Source: an uncultured Pseudomonadota bacterium | GTDB taxonomy: Bacteria; Pseudomonadota; Alphaproteobacteria; RF32; CAG-239 | Length of the DNA stretch: 64,000 nt | Assembly: GCA_902763535.1 (NCBI GenBank) | Contig: CACWSG010000002.1 | Location: 110,415-174,414, forward strand | Reading direction: 5' to 3' | Part shown: positions 43,201-52,369 of the stretch, one piece after another | Layout of the letters: each line of letters opens with the position of its first letter | How positions within the stretch are numbered: position 1 is the first letter of the stretch | Program-made: the position numbers and the translations under genes | Notes under the pieces: model-generated | Database searches by the model: none | What the model saw: the letters and a program-made list of their open reading frames with translations, nothing else | Told to the model about the DNA's origin: nothing

Positions 43201-44643
43201 CTAAGCTTCCAAAGCACGGCGCAATGTCTCAACATTTTCGGCCAAAGAAACATCTTCCATAATCAATTCTTCAACCTTGCGTACTGCGTGCATAACTGTG
43301 GTGTGATCGCGGTCAAATTTGCGACCGATTTCCGGCAACGAGCGCGAAGTTAATTGCTTGGCCAAATACATGGCAATTTGGCGCGGACGAGCTACGGTAC
43401 GAGCACGGCGCGAAGACTGCATTTCGCGAACCGATATATTGAAATGCTCGGCAACTTTCTTTTGAATCTCGTCAATAGTGGTACGCTTGTCGAAAGAGCG
43501 CAACATATCTTTCAAAATATCCTGTGTCATATCCAAGGTAATTTCATGATTGTTCAAAAGCTGCGAATGAGCAATCACTCTGCGCAAAGCACCTTCTAAT
43601 TCACGAATATTTGAGGTGATTTTTGTTGCCAAGAATTCAGCAACCTTAGGAGGCAATTCCAAACCCATTTGTTTGGCCTTGCTGTTTAAGATACCGATAC
43701 GCAAGTCAAAATCAGTCGGGTGAATATCGGCAACCAAGCCACAGCCCAAACGCGATTTTAAGCGAGCTTCGATTCCCTCCAAATCAGACGGTGATTTATC
43801 TGCGGATATGATAATTTGGCGACCTTCTTCAATCAAGGAATTAAAGGTGTAGAAAAACTCTTCCTGAGTAATGTCTTTGCCGCCCATAAACTGCACATCA
43901 TCAACCATCAAAACATCAACCGAGCGAAACTGTTCCTTGAAAGCGGCAGTGTCTTTGTAGCGCAAAGCACGAACAAACTTGCACATAAAACGCTCTGCCG
44001 ACAAATAAACAATGTTGCGTGACGGATCTTGTTGTTTGATGTGCCAAGCAATGGCGTGCATAAGGTGGGTTTTGCCCAAACCGACGCCGGAATACAAAAA
44101 CAAAGGATTGAAAGATATGTTGCGTGATTCGGCAACTTTGCGAGCGGCGGCATAGGCAAACTCATTGGTTTTGCCGACAACAAAGTTATCAAAAGTATAT
44201 TGCGGATTCAAAGGCACCGACAAAGAATCATTCAAAGTTCCGTCATTAGCATTAGCTGCGGCAACAGCACCGGATTGATAGATGTTTTGCGGCATCGGTG
44301 ATGATGCGATTTTTTTAATCAGTGAAGGACAAGTCGGGCTGTAAATTCCGTGAGCCTGCATAACATCCTGACCGGCCTGAACAATGAAATTTACATTTTT
44401 AATTTTGGGATTCTTCTTTTCCCATATTTTGTGGATTCTATCGCTGTAATTTGTAATGACCCAATTTCGCATAAAACGAGTCGGCACGCAAATATTCATA
44501 GTGCCATCACTGAAGGTTCCGACAGTCAGCGGCTTAAGCCAGCTTTCAAAAGCTGTTTCGCCAATTTCACCTTTGAGTTGCTCGCAAACCTGTCCCCACT
44601 GATCCGAAACAGAACTCCCGTTTACAACTAAATCTTCGGTCAT
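43201..44643 (-). CDS. dnaA: Chromosomal replication initiator DnaA
   Basis: 480 residues. Domain I (WGQVCEQLKGEIGETAFESWL), variable domain II, AAA+ domain III with LYSGVGLGKTHLMHAIAWHI and VLMVDDVQFMGGKD, and domain IV DNA-binding signature GRKFDRDHTTVMHAVRKV. GGGGAG precedes the ATG. About 24 kb from the probable origin, so dnaA and oriC are separated as in several alphaproteobacteria. Confidence 0.98.
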   Translation of the reverse strand: MTEDLVVNGSSVSDQWGQVCEQLKGEIGETAFESWLKPLTVGTFSDGTMNICVPTRFMRNWVITNYSDRIHKIWEKKNPKIKNVNFIVQAGQDVMQAHGIYSPTCPSLIKKIASSPMPQNIYQSGAVAAANANDGTLNDSLSVPLNPQYTFDNFVVGKTNEFAYAAARKVAESRNISFNPLFLYSGVGLGKTHLMHAIAWHIKQQDPSRNIVYLSAERFMCKFVRALRYKDTAAFKEQFRSVDVLMVDDVQFMGGKDITQEEFFYTFNSLIEEGRQIIISADKSPSDLEGIEARLKSRLGCGLVADIHPTDFDLRIGILNSKAKQMGLELPPKVAEFLATKITSNIRELEGALRRVIAHSQLLNNHEITLDMTQDILKDMLRSFDKRTTIDEIQKKVAEHFNISVREMQSSRRARTVARPRQIAMYLAKQLTSRSLPEIGRKFDRDHTTVMHAVRKVEELIMEDVSLAENVETLRRALEA

Positions 44644-45074
44644 ATTATACTCCCCAATTTATTCTTAAAAATTTAACCACCTGCTGGCAATAGCCTTTTC
44701 TTAGAGCATAATACAAATCAATCTTGCAAAACACACTCTAATTTCCCCAAAAGGCAGGTCAGCATCCACACAACTGAAACGATTCTTTTCTCCGGTCATA
44801 CTGTATTTATAAATGTATCAAAATTATACGGCCTTCTGACTTAAAACATCTTACTAAAAATTTTTTCTTTATAGCGCTTAGCAAAACTAAATTCTTACAT
44901 TACTGTAATGTGTTTTTTTTAATATTTAGTCTTGAGCACACATCTCATGAAAGTGATTAGGACAGTAAGATAAAAAAAATATAAAAACAACAGAACTTTT
45001 ATCGAACATTGCAATTAAATTTCTTGACAGATTATTTTTGCAGATTCGCCTGATTCGCTTGGGTTTCAAACAAA
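44644..45074 (-). promoter_or_regulatory. dnaA upstream region
   Basis: No protein gene larger than a possible 32-codon leader ORF is seen. On the minus strand a perfect TATAAT at 44824-44829 marks a probable dnaA promoter (weak -35). A DnaA-box-like GCATCCACA lies near 44762-44770, allowing autoregulation. An inverted repeat ACATTA-CTG-TAATGT (44897-44911) is operator-like. Several GANTC sites, including two spaced ten bases apart near 45041-45055, could be methylation-dependent control points. Confidence 0.5.
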
Positions 45075-45121
45075 AAGACACAAACCAAATCTCCGAAAAT
45101 ATCGGCTAAGGTTTGTGTCTT
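45075..45121 (-). terminator. rpsT terminator
   Basis: Twelve-bp stem AAGACACAAACC / GGTTTGTGTCTT, followed on the minus strand by TTTTTG, about 30 bases after the rpsT stop. Confidence 0.9.
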
Positions 45122-45147
45122 AAATTAGTCGCAAAACGAAAGAAAAA

Positions 45148-45408
45148 TTACAGAGCTTTAATTTTGCTGGAAAGGCGTGAAATCTTGCGTGAAGCAGTAT
45201 TCAATTTGAAAACGCCTTTTCTAACGGCACGCATAAACTCAGACTCAGCTGTCTTAAAAGAGGTCTGAGCCAACTCTTTATCTCCGGAAGCGATAGCGGC
45301 TTCAACTTTTTTTACAAAAGTACGAACGCGGCTTCTGCGAGCTCCGTTGATAACAGCTCTTTTATTATTTCTTACGATTCTGCTTTTTGCAGATTTATGA
45401 TTGGCCAT
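45148..45408 (-). CDS. rpsT: 30S ribosomal protein S20
   Basis: 86 residues, basic, starting [27 protein letters not shown] (internal pattern typical of S20) and ending [11 protein letters not shown]. Primary 16S rRNA-binding protein. Own promoter and terminator; upstream of dnaA, the usual alphaproteobacterial order. Confidence 0.97.
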   Translation of the reverse strand: MANHKSAKSRIVRNNKRAVINGARRSRVRTFVKKVEAAIASGDKELAQTSFKTAESEFMRAVRKGVFKLNTASRKISRLSSKIKAL

Positions 45409-45456
45409 TTTTTTATCCTATTTTTATAAAGTTATTCCAAAAAACAATGTAGGTGA

Positions 45457-45486
45457 TTTATAGCCTTGAATTTACCAATAAGTCAA
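45457..45486 (-). promoter_or_regulatory. rpsT promoter
   Basis: Minus-strand TTGACT (45481-45486), 18-base spacer, TATAAA (45457-45462), about 50 bases before the start codon. Confidence 0.7.
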
Positions 45487-45523
45487 CAACAATTTTACCT
45501 GAAAGGTCGATTCGTCGGCATTT

Positions 45524-46273
45524 TTATTTAAAATTTTCCAAAATATCATAAAAATCGCGGGTATTCATGCTCAAGCGGCAGCTTTTCAGTTCCAACTCCA
45601 ATCCGTTTTGCAGATTCATGTTTTCGACTTGGCGCAAAGTTTCTTTTGCTTGTAAAACAGCCTGATAGGGCAACGATTCGATTCTTTGTGCCACGCGCAA
45701 AGCCTCATTAAACAAGTCGCCTAACGGAACAACACGGCTGACTAATCCGCACAGCGAGGCTTCTTCCGCGCTCAATGCCCGACCGGTCAAAATAACTTCC
45801 ATGGTTTTGGCTTTGCCGATTCTCTTCATCAAGCGAGAGCACCCGCCGAATGATGGTATCAGACCGATACTCAATTCCGGATAGCCGATTTGAGCGGATT
45901 CGGATGCCAATATAATATCGCCGGCCATCGCCAAATCACAGCCCAACCCCAAAGCATAGCCCGAAACAGCAACAATAATCGGTTTGGAGCAGTTAACTAT
46001 TTTGTTAAATTCATCTTGCCAAGATTTCAGCGCCAAACTTTGCTGAGAAACTTCTTGTGCCAAAGCTTTCATATCAACTCCGGCCGCAAAAGCTGCCTCA
46101 CTGCCGCGCAAAATAATGCAACGGATAGCATCGTCATATTCCCAAGTTTGCATTTGGTAGGCAATTTCGTTTAACATTTCCAAGTTAACGGCATTCATCT
46201 CGGCTGAGCGATTCATGGTAATAATACCGGTTTGACCGTTAATCTCTGTTAAAATAGTATTGTTTTCATCCAT
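45524..46273 (-). CDS. Enoyl-CoA hydratase/isomerase family protein
   Basis: 249 residues from ATG at 46273 with GAGG six bases upstream; a GTG four codons earlier is possible. Crotonase fold: oxyanion-hole segments EAAFAAGVDMKAL and VSGYALGLGCDLAMAGDIILAS, then IGYPELSIGLIPSFGGCSRL with the catalytic Glu of the hydratases. The position next to fpg and rpsT is conserved in alphaproteobacteria. Exact substrate unclear. Confidence 0.88.
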   Translation of the reverse strand: MDENNTILTEINGQTGIITMNRSAEMNAVNLEMLNEIAYQMQTWEYDDAIRCIILRGSEAAFAAGVDMKALAQEVSQQSLALKSWQDEFNKIVNCSKPIIVAVSGYALGLGCDLAMAGDIILASESAQIGYPELSIGLIPSFGGCSRLMKRIGKAKTMEVILTGRALSAEEASLCGLVSRVVPLGDLFNEALRVAQRIESLPYQAVLQAKETLRQVENMNLQNGLELELKSCRLSMNTRDFYDILENFK

Positions 46274-46284
46274 TGCATACCTCA

Positions 46285-46641
46285 CTATTTTTTGCTTTTT
46301 AAGATTAAATTTACAACCAAAGGATTTGTCGATTCTTTTGTGATTGTAACATTTTCTTTTTGGCGCTCAAAAATAAGTTCTTTTGTCGATTCTTTATTTA
46401 ATTTCCAGCCCAGTTGCGGCAAAGTTTCCTTATAAAACTTTTTTATTTGTTCAAAATTGAGCGAATTTGAGGTCATATAAACCTCAATCAAACGAATTTC
46501 CTCATTACCGAAATTTAGATTCGCATTTTCGATTTGCTCCAGCCCCTCGGGTATCGGAAAATCTTCCAACCCTTCAACAAAAGCCGCCTTTGCTCCAAAG
46601 GCAAAGCACAGTACTGTTATCATAAGCAAAATTTTTCTCAT
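46285..46641 (-). CDS. Small secreted protein between fpg and enoyl-CoA hydratase
   Basis: 118 residues with signal peptide 1-19 (ending GAKA). Mature part has a mixed alpha/beta pattern (FPIPEGLEQIENANLNFGNEEIRLIEVYM, then LPQLGWKLNK and a Lys-rich tail). Overlaps the fpg stop (ATGA) and touches the next gene, so translationally coupled. No family name I can give with confidence. Confidence 0.7.
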   Translation of the reverse strand: MRKILLMITVLCFAFGAKAAFVEGLEDFPIPEGLEQIENANLNFGNEEIRLIEVYMTSNSLNFEQIKKFYKETLPQLGWKLNKESTKELIFERQKENVTITKESTNPLVVNLILKSKK

Positions 46642-47477
46642 TTTTGCAAACTCTCACAATAAAAAGTTGATCTTCCGCCCTGAACAATCCGGCGGATTCC
46701 TTTGGTTTTAATAATATCACATTTACAATCCGGACAAGCTAAACCTGTTTTGTTATACACACAATGTTGCTGCTGAAAATAGCCCATACTGCCATCGGGC
46801 TTTTTGTAATCACGCAAGGTCGAGCCGCCGGCTTTAATCGCTTTTTGCAAAACTTTGCGAGTATTTTTAATTAGCAAATCACATTCTTCTAAGGATATTT
46901 TGCCCGATTCTCTGATTGGCGAAATGCGCGATTCGTAGAGGATTTCCGAGGCATAAATATTGCCGATTCCCGCAATAATGGTTTGGTCTAGCAAGGATAT
47001 TTTTATAGGCGTCTTTAAATGTTTATGCAGTTTATCATATAAATACTCTGCATTCAATTTTTCATCAAAAGGATCAGCACCCAATTTGGCAAAATAGCGA
47101 TTCTTAAATAATTCATCACTTGCGATATAGCTAAACAGCCCGAACCGACGCGGATCATTATAAATAACATAACCATTGGTGGTTAGGATAATTATATGGT
47201 CATGTTTTTCCAACTCGGGCAGAGTATCCGTGATTTTTACTTTGCCGCTCATTCCCATGTGCCAAATCAGGCTCAACCCGTTGTCCAAATCGACAACGAT
47301 ATATTTAGCGATTCGCCGATAATTAAGGATTGTTGCGCCAACGATTTTTTGTGCTATATCGGCAGGCACTTCTTCACGCAAACGCGAATTGCGCACCTCA
47401 AGGCTCAAAATTTTAGCTTTGCCGATTCCTTTGGCAACAGCATTTTTTATGGTTTCAACTTCGGGCAATTCCGGCAT
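46638..47477 (-). CDS. mutM: Formamidopyrimidine-DNA glycosylase
   Basis: 279 residues. Catalytic PELPEVET at residues 2-9, the helix-two-turn-helix ISLLDQTIIAGIGNIYASEILYESRISP, and a C-terminal zinc-finger region RRIVQGGRSTFYC. Excises oxidised purines. The usual fourth zinc Cys reads Leu (FYCESLQ), and the gap between the CPDC pair and the third Cys is about 22 residues, not the usual 16, with an extra Cys after CPDC. Confidence 0.95.
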   Translation of the reverse strand: MPELPEVETIKNAVAKGIGKAKILSLEVRNSRLREEVPADIAQKIVGATILNYRRIAKYIVVDLDNGLSLIWHMGMSGKVKITDTLPELEKHDHIIILTTNGYVIYNDPRRFGLFSYIASDELFKNRYFAKLGADPFDEKLNAEYLYDKLHKHLKTPIKISLLDQTIIAGIGNIYASEILYESRISPIRESGKISLEECDLLIKNTRKVLQKAIKAGGSTLRDYKKPDGSMGYFQQQHCVYNKTGLACPDCKCDIIKTKGIRRIVQGGRSTFYCESLQK

Positions 47478-47735
47478 CGAACTATAAAACTCCTCTTCGC
47501 ATAACTACTTGCATTATATATGTTTTTTTGCCGCTTTCAATAAGAGATAACATTTGTCGGCAAAATATTTGCTTGGATTCTCGGGTTACGCTGATGCGTC
47601 CCCAAGGATGACATATAAAAAACAATCCAAAGGGTAACAGTAGTCATAAAATGTCATGCTCAAACAAAACTATTGCACTGATTTATTAAAAATGTTAGTC
47701 TTCATCGCTTATAATGTGAGGATTATATAAACAAC

Positions 47736-48284
47736 ATGATAAAAAAAACCAAACGCCAAAGCAAATATTTTGCCCCGCAAAACAGAACAGGGGATAAGCA
47801 TATCTGTGATCATCCGGGTTGTAACAAAGCCGGTGAATATCGCGCGCCTAAAGATTCAAAACTCAAAGAATATTATTGGTTTTGCCTGGAACACGTCCAA
47901 GAGTACAATTCCAAATGGAATTATTATGAAGATGGACTCGATTCCTCAGCCGAAGATGACATTTTGCACCGCTTCAATTTTTCATCGCATATAAAATATA
48001 ATTTCGGTTTTGATTTTAACCGTGGCTATGATTTTTTTAAAAGTGCTGAAATTTATACAGCTTCTGTCAACATAAGGCTTTCGCCCGACGAAAGACAAGC
48101 CTTAAAAATCATGGAATTGGATTATGAGGATTTGACTGCCGATTCTCTTAAAAAAGCTTATAAAAAAGCTGTCAAAAAATACCATCCGGACCTAAATTCC
48201 GCCGCCAAAGAGTCGGAAGAAATTTTCAAAATAATCAGCACTTCATACAAATCACTTCTTAACAAACTTTCCGCTAAACATTAA
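47736..48284 (+). CDS. J-domain protein with N-terminal zinc-like cluster
   Basis: 182 residues. Cys24, Cys29, Cys50 and His53 (CDHPGCNKAG and WFCLEH) look like a small zinc-binding module, followed by a C-terminal J domain (about 120-180) with HPD at 150-152, the DnaK-stimulating motif. Similar small DnaJ-like proteins occur in alphaproteobacteria. The 258-base gap before it holds a TATAAT at 47710 and no other clear feature. Confidence 0.85.
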   Translation: MIKKTKRQSKYFAPQNRTGDKHICDHPGCNKAGEYRAPKDSKLKEYYWFCLEHVQEYNSKWNYYEDGLDSSAEDDILHRFNFSSHIKYNFGFDFNRGYDFFKSAEIYTASVNIRLSPDERQALKIMELDYEDLTADSLKKAYKKAVKKYHPDLNSAAKESEEIFKIISTSYKSLLNKLSAKH

Positions 48285-49117
48285 TCGCGGTCAAAATCTT
48301 TGTTTTTAATCTGCTTATGCAAAGTTTCTTTAATCTTGTTTTGAATACGAATTTGCTCTTCTTTTGATAAAGTATGGGCTTTTTTGTCTTTTCGACCGGT
48401 CTTTTCCAAAATGGTGCGAGCAACCTCTCTTTCGTTTTTTTCTTTACCCAGCTCGGCAATTTCTTTAGCTTCCATTTTTTCAATTCTTTTCTGATCAATT
48501 TCTTTAGAAACCGCACCGGTGCGCTTTATTTTTTTCAGCCCTTTTACCAAATCTTTGGTATCTTGGTAGGAAACAATGTTTTTGGTTTTTATTTTTTCTT
48601 TTTCTTCGATATGTTCTTTTAAGGTGTTGCTGAAAGTTTGTTTATCGGTAACAACATTGAGCATATTTTGATTTATGGTGCGGCTGTCCATCTTTTTTAA
48701 GCCGCTTTCTCTCAGCTCTTGATCTGCTTGAAGAATAGCGGTCATTTTGCCGACCGATTGTTGCATATTTTGATTTTTTAAGGTTTGTTCAATCTGTAAT
48801 TGCTTTTTTTCATCTTCTTTTAAGCCGTCAACCAAAGATGAATTTTGATTTTCATTTCCAAAATTCAAAAACAGCGGCTTTTCAATTACATCTTCGTCTT
48901 CATCTTCATCGAAAACTTCGCGGATTTTTGTTCTTATTTTTTTCAAATTTGCGGTGGTGTTTTTTACCCGTTTAATGCCGGAGTCAAGCTGGTTGGGCGC
49001 TTTTTTATCGGCCATCGCGAGCTTTTTCATGTCTAACTTGCGCGAAGCATGAGTTTTTTTATCAATACCGCTGTCTTGTTTCCACTCAATGTTCGATGAA
49101 CCGGAATTGTCTGCCAT
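48281..49117 (-). CDS. Highly charged coiled-coil protein, unknown function
   Basis: 278 residues, very rich in Lys, Glu, Asp and Gln, with no Cys or Trp-rich core, no signal peptide and no membrane helix. An acidic block VFDEDEDEDV lies near residue 70. Long predicted helices (GKMTAILQADQELRESGLKKM, EEIRIQNKIKETL-like). Overlaps the J-domain gene by four bases convergently. No family recognised; could be a cytoplasmic scaffold. Confidence 0.6.
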   Translation of the reverse strand: MADNSGSSNIEWKQDSGIDKKTHASRKLDMKKLAMADKKAPNQLDSGIKRVKNTTANLKKIRTKIREVFDEDEDEDVIEKPLFLNFGNENQNSSLVDGLKEDEKKQLQIEQTLKNQNMQQSVGKMTAILQADQELRESGLKKMDSRTINQNMLNVVTDKQTFSNTLKEHIEEKEKIKTKNIVSYQDTKDLVKGLKKIKRTGAVSKEIDQKRIEKMEAKEIAELGKEKNEREVARTILEKTGRKDKKAHTLSKEEQIRIQNKIKETLHKQIKNKDFDRD

Positions 49118-49197
49118 TAAAAAACCTCTTATTCCTTAAAAAACACTACGGCAAGTATATTTGCATAAACTTTTTTTAATGTCAATTTTTCTGTTTA

Positions 49198-50877
49198 TCA
49201 AATTTTTTTATATACCAACATTAAAGCTTCATCAGACAAATGAGCCACATTAATTTGCAGTTTTTCTTTTCGGTTGCGCTTTAACATCAGAGTTTTGGTT
49301 GTGACATTCAAAATATTATTACCGATGTATTTTTTCAAGCTTTCCCAGTTTTCAATATCTTCAAACAAATCCTTTTGGCTGTCCAAAACTTCTTCAAACG
49401 ACGGCTCGGTAATTAAAAAGTTTTTATCAGCATTCCAAAGTGTCAGGTAAGCATTATTGAAAAATCTGAGCCTTCCTTCGGTACCAAATACCAAAACGGC
49501 ATCATTTAAATTATTCAGCATTTCGCCTTGGACGGTCAATAACTGGTTATAATTGCTGGTTATGGCCAAACGATCAGAAATGTCCTCATAGGCAAATATA
49601 ACCCCGCCTAATAGATATGGAGCTCTGGTTCGCCGCAGAGTTCTGCCGTCGGGAAGGTGTAACAAATCGCTTAACGGCTCAATAATATTTGAAAACACTT
49701 TTATCTCTTCTTTTTTGAAAGCTTTATAGTCAGGAACTTCCGGCAACAGTCGATTTTCTCTTGTTTCATCAAGAAAAGCTCCGTAATTTTGTTTTTCTGA
49801 CAACCAGTTTTTATCCAAGCCCCAAAGAGAGGAAAAAGCATCATTGCAAAAATCAAGATTTGTTGCTTGGTTAAATACGGCAAAAGCAGTTCCCAGTTTG
49901 CCCAAAATCATAAGCTGAGCTTCTTGGTGCTGTTTTTGGGTGCGCTGCATTTCATCCAACTCATTTATATCAATAATACAACCTACGCTATATGGTTTGC
50001 TCAAGTCTTGATTAACATAAAACGGATTTTCAAAAATATTGATAGCCAAACGATTGCCGTCAACCACTATACCACTTTTGGTCGAACAGCTTTTTTGATT
50101 GGCAAAAGCTTTGGTTGCCATCTTTTTACTCAGAGCTACACCTTTGGTGTCATATATTTCAGCCTGTTTTTGCATGGCCTCGTCTTTTGACTTACAGCCG
50201 GCAAATTCGGCATATTTTTTGTTACAATAAACAAGATTCAAATCATTATCATGCGCCCACATCGCCACAGGAAGATTATCGGCCATATCGCGCTGTACCC
50301 AATACTTTTCTTCCATTTTTTTGTTTTCGTCGGTTAGCGAATTTATTTTGCCGGTAGTCAGGCTGACATCACGAAACCAAATCATATCGCAATAAATACT
50401 GCCGTCGGCACCATTTATACGCACCCCTTCCAAACGCACAAATCTCTTAGAGTTTTTCAGTTCAAAATAGTCTTCAAAAGCGATACCTTCTTTTCTTAGC
50501 AGGCTGACATATTTTTCAATTTTTTTGCTGTCCTCTTTGTAAAAATTTTTCATTACATCAGCAAAAGTTGATTTGGTGCCGCCGGCCAAACCTAAAATAA
50601 CCGCCAATCGTCGTGAGCACCGTTCTGTTATTTGGTCTCTGGGATCATTAACTTTGTCATCAGGATAAATAAAGGCAAAATATCCGTCATGAGATGCATA
50701 GAGAGTTTCCGCATATCTTTCGCGGTCGCGCCGCAAAAAATAATTTTGCTGTTTAGCTTTCAGATAACAGATAACCAAAAATCCGAACATCAACAGCAGG
50801 AATAAGAGGATTCCTCCCAAACAGTACCACAATTCCGGTGCAGCATAAAACATATCCCAAAGTAAGTCTTTATACAT
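49198..50877 (-). CDS. Membrane PAS protein lacking a histidine kinase domain
   Basis: 559 residues from ATG at 50877 (AAAGG upstream). One N-terminal membrane helix (LGGILLFLLLMFGFLVICYL), then about four PAS modules; blocks such as PVAMWAHDNDLNLVYCNKKYAEFAG and RLRFFNNAYLTLWNADKNFL are typical of DivL/PleC-like alphaproteobacterial sensor kinases. The protein stops after ALMLVYKKI, just where a HisKA dimer helix would begin; no HisKA or HATPase is encoded downstream. The position next to tsaB (with tsaE elsewhere) also recalls the kinase-tsaE linkage known in this class. Could be a truncated sensor or a signalling adaptor. Confidence 0.8.
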   Translation of the reverse strand: MYKDLLWDMFYAAPELWYCLGGILLFLLLMFGFLVICYLKAKQQNYFLRRDRERYAETLYASHDGYFAFIYPDDKVNDPRDQITERCSRRLAVILGLAGGTKSTFADVMKNFYKEDSKKIEKYVSLLRKEGIAFEDYFELKNSKRFVRLEGVRINGADGSIYCDMIWFRDVSLTTGKINSLTDENKKMEEKYWVQRDMADNLPVAMWAHDNDLNLVYCNKKYAEFAGCKSKDEAMQKQAEIYDTKGVALSKKMATKAFANQKSCSTKSGIVVDGNRLAINIFENPFYVNQDLSKPYSVGCIIDINELDEMQRTQKQHQEAQLMILGKLGTAFAVFNQATNLDFCNDAFSSLWGLDKNWLSEKQNYGAFLDETRENRLLPEVPDYKAFKKEEIKVFSNIIEPLSDLLHLPDGRTLRRTRAPYLLGGVIFAYEDISDRLAITSNYNQLLTVQGEMLNNLNDAVLVFGTEGRLRFFNNAYLTLWNADKNFLITEPSFEEVLDSQKDLFEDIENWESLKKYIGNNILNVTTKTLMLKRNRKEKLQINVAHLSDEALMLVYKKI

Positions 50878-50973
50878 TTCTTTGCCTTTAATTTCAAAAA
50901 ACAATTGCTAACACATAGATTTTAGTATATAAAAACCATTATTCAAATTGAATTTTTAAGCTAAGTGGAAAAA

Positions 50974-51642
50974 ATGTATACTTTGGTTTTTGATACTACG
51001 GCAGCAAGATGTAGTGTTTGTTTGCTGGAAAAAGAAAAAATTATTGATAAATACAGTCATGTTTTTGATTTTGGACAGTCAGAAGCTTTGCTTCCTGCCA
51101 TTCGTGATATGTTGCAAAAAAACAATATTGCTTTTTCCCAAATTAAATATTTATTTGTCTGTGTCGGTCCGGGGTCTTTTACCGGTGTCCGCGCCTCTAT
51201 CTCTGCTGCAAAAATTTTCGGTTTGGCCTTAAAAGATATGGTCGTCGGCGGTTTTTCAGCTTTTGATGCCTATATAAAATTGTTGGATGAAGAAGACATA
51301 GCTGCTTATAATGCCGTTATAATTGAAACAAGACGGGATGATTTTTATGTCAGATTTTATGACAAACATCTGATGCCGCTTGAACTTCCGCAAACATTGT
51401 CGCGTGAAGAGATAATCAAATATCTCAAAAAACAAGGGGTTGCCGTGACAGTTGTGGGTGACGGAGTGGAACGTTTTCTGCAACAACCCAGCGGATTGCA
51501 ACTGCACAGCATAAAAATGGTTGATGGGTTAACTGAAGAAGCCTTGGCGGCAGCTGCCGTTACTCAAATAAAAAACAACAAATTTAATTTTCCCAAACCG
51601 TTATACATCCGTCCGGCTGATGTAACGGTTAGTCCTAAATAG
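50974..51642 (+). CDS. tsaB: tRNA threonylcarbamoyladenosine synthesis protein TsaB
   Basis: 222 residues from ATG at 50974 (GTG at 50965 is possible). LVFDTTAARCSVCLL, HVFDFGQSEALLPAIRDML, and the signature VCVGPGSFTGVRASISAAKIFGLAL are diagnostic. Scaffold of the TsaBDE complex for t6A37. Pairs functionally with tsaE at 29329. Confidence 0.95.
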   Translation: MYTLVFDTTAARCSVCLLEKEKIIDKYSHVFDFGQSEALLPAIRDMLQKNNIAFSQIKYLFVCVGPGSFTGVRASISAAKIFGLALKDMVVGGFSAFDAYIKLLDEEDIAAYNAVIIETRRDDFYVRFYDKHLMPLELPQTLSREEIIKYLKKQGVAVTVVGDGVERFLQQPSGLQLHSIKMVDGLTEEALAAAAVTQIKNNKFNFPKPLYIRPADVTVSPK

Positions 51643-51656
51643 CAAAAAGGATCGGT

Positions 51657-52367
51657 ATGGCAGAAGATTCCGTTAATGATAAATTAGGGCATCGGCAAAG
51701 AGTTAAGCAACGTTTTTTGAACGATGATGGTAATAACATGGCTGACTATGAGTTGCTGGAATTTTTGCTGATGCAGGCGATTCCACGCCGTGATGTAAAG
51801 CCGATTGCTAAGGAATTATTGCGGCGCTTTGGCAGTTTTTCCGAAGTTGTTTATGCCTCTCCTCAAGAGTTGATGAAAACCAAGTGGGTTAAAGATAATG
51901 TTTGTGTTTTGTTTAAACTTATTGCCGCCGCTGTAAAAAGAATTTGTTTACAAAATCTCAAAGACAATTCGGCTCCGTTGTTGCTAAATACCGAAGCCGT
52001 AATTGAGTATTGCCGTGCCACTATGGCTTATGCCGAAGTTGAAGAACTTCATGTCATGTTTTTAGATAATTCTATGCAGTTGCTGAGTGTGCAACTGTTG
52101 CAGAAGGGATCATTGACCGGAGTGGCAGTTTCTCCGCGTGAAATCATCAAAACAGCCTTAGAGCAAAAAGCCAGCAACATTATTATGGTACACAATCATC
52201 CGTCAGACAATATCAGACCATCGGAAAATGACATCTATGTGACCGGACAAGTCGAAAAGGCCTGCGATTTGATGGGTATAAAACTGCAAGATCACATCAT
52301 CATCGGCAAAAGCGACTTTTTCTCTTTTCTCAAACACAAAATGTTAAATTGTTTGACCAGAGCATAA
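51657..52367 (+). CDS. radC: RadC/JAMM-domain protein
   Basis: 236 residues. N-terminal helix-hairpin-helix region (ELLEFLLMQAIPRRDVKPIAKELLRRFGSFSEV) and a JAMM metal site VHNHPSDNIRPSENDI (HxHPxDxxxxSxxD). RadC proteins have been linked to DNA repair and antiphage or competence functions; the true activity is unsettled. Fourteen bases after tsaB. Confidence 0.92.
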   Translation: MAEDSVNDKLGHRQRVKQRFLNDDGNNMADYELLEFLLMQAIPRRDVKPIAKELLRRFGSFSEVVYASPQELMKTKWVKDNVCVLFKLIAAAVKRICLQNLKDNSAPLLLNTEAVIEYCRATMAYAEVEELHVMFLDNSMQLLSVQLLQKGSLTGVAVSPREIIKTALEQKASNIIMVHNHPSDNIRPSENDIYVTGQVEKACDLMGIKLQDHIIIGKSDFFSFLKHKMLNCLTRA

Positions 52368-52369
52368 AC

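Noticed and set aside
47560..47680. Possible structured RNA or dispersed repeat in the fpg/J-protein gap (GGATGACAT ... ATGTCATGC)
   Set aside because: Only a weak inverted match and no second copy in the window; not enough to call.
48274..48516. Lys-rich 80-residue frame inside the charged coiled-coil gene
   Set aside because: A shadow frame of the lysine-rich 278-residue gene on the same strand, with no ribosome site.
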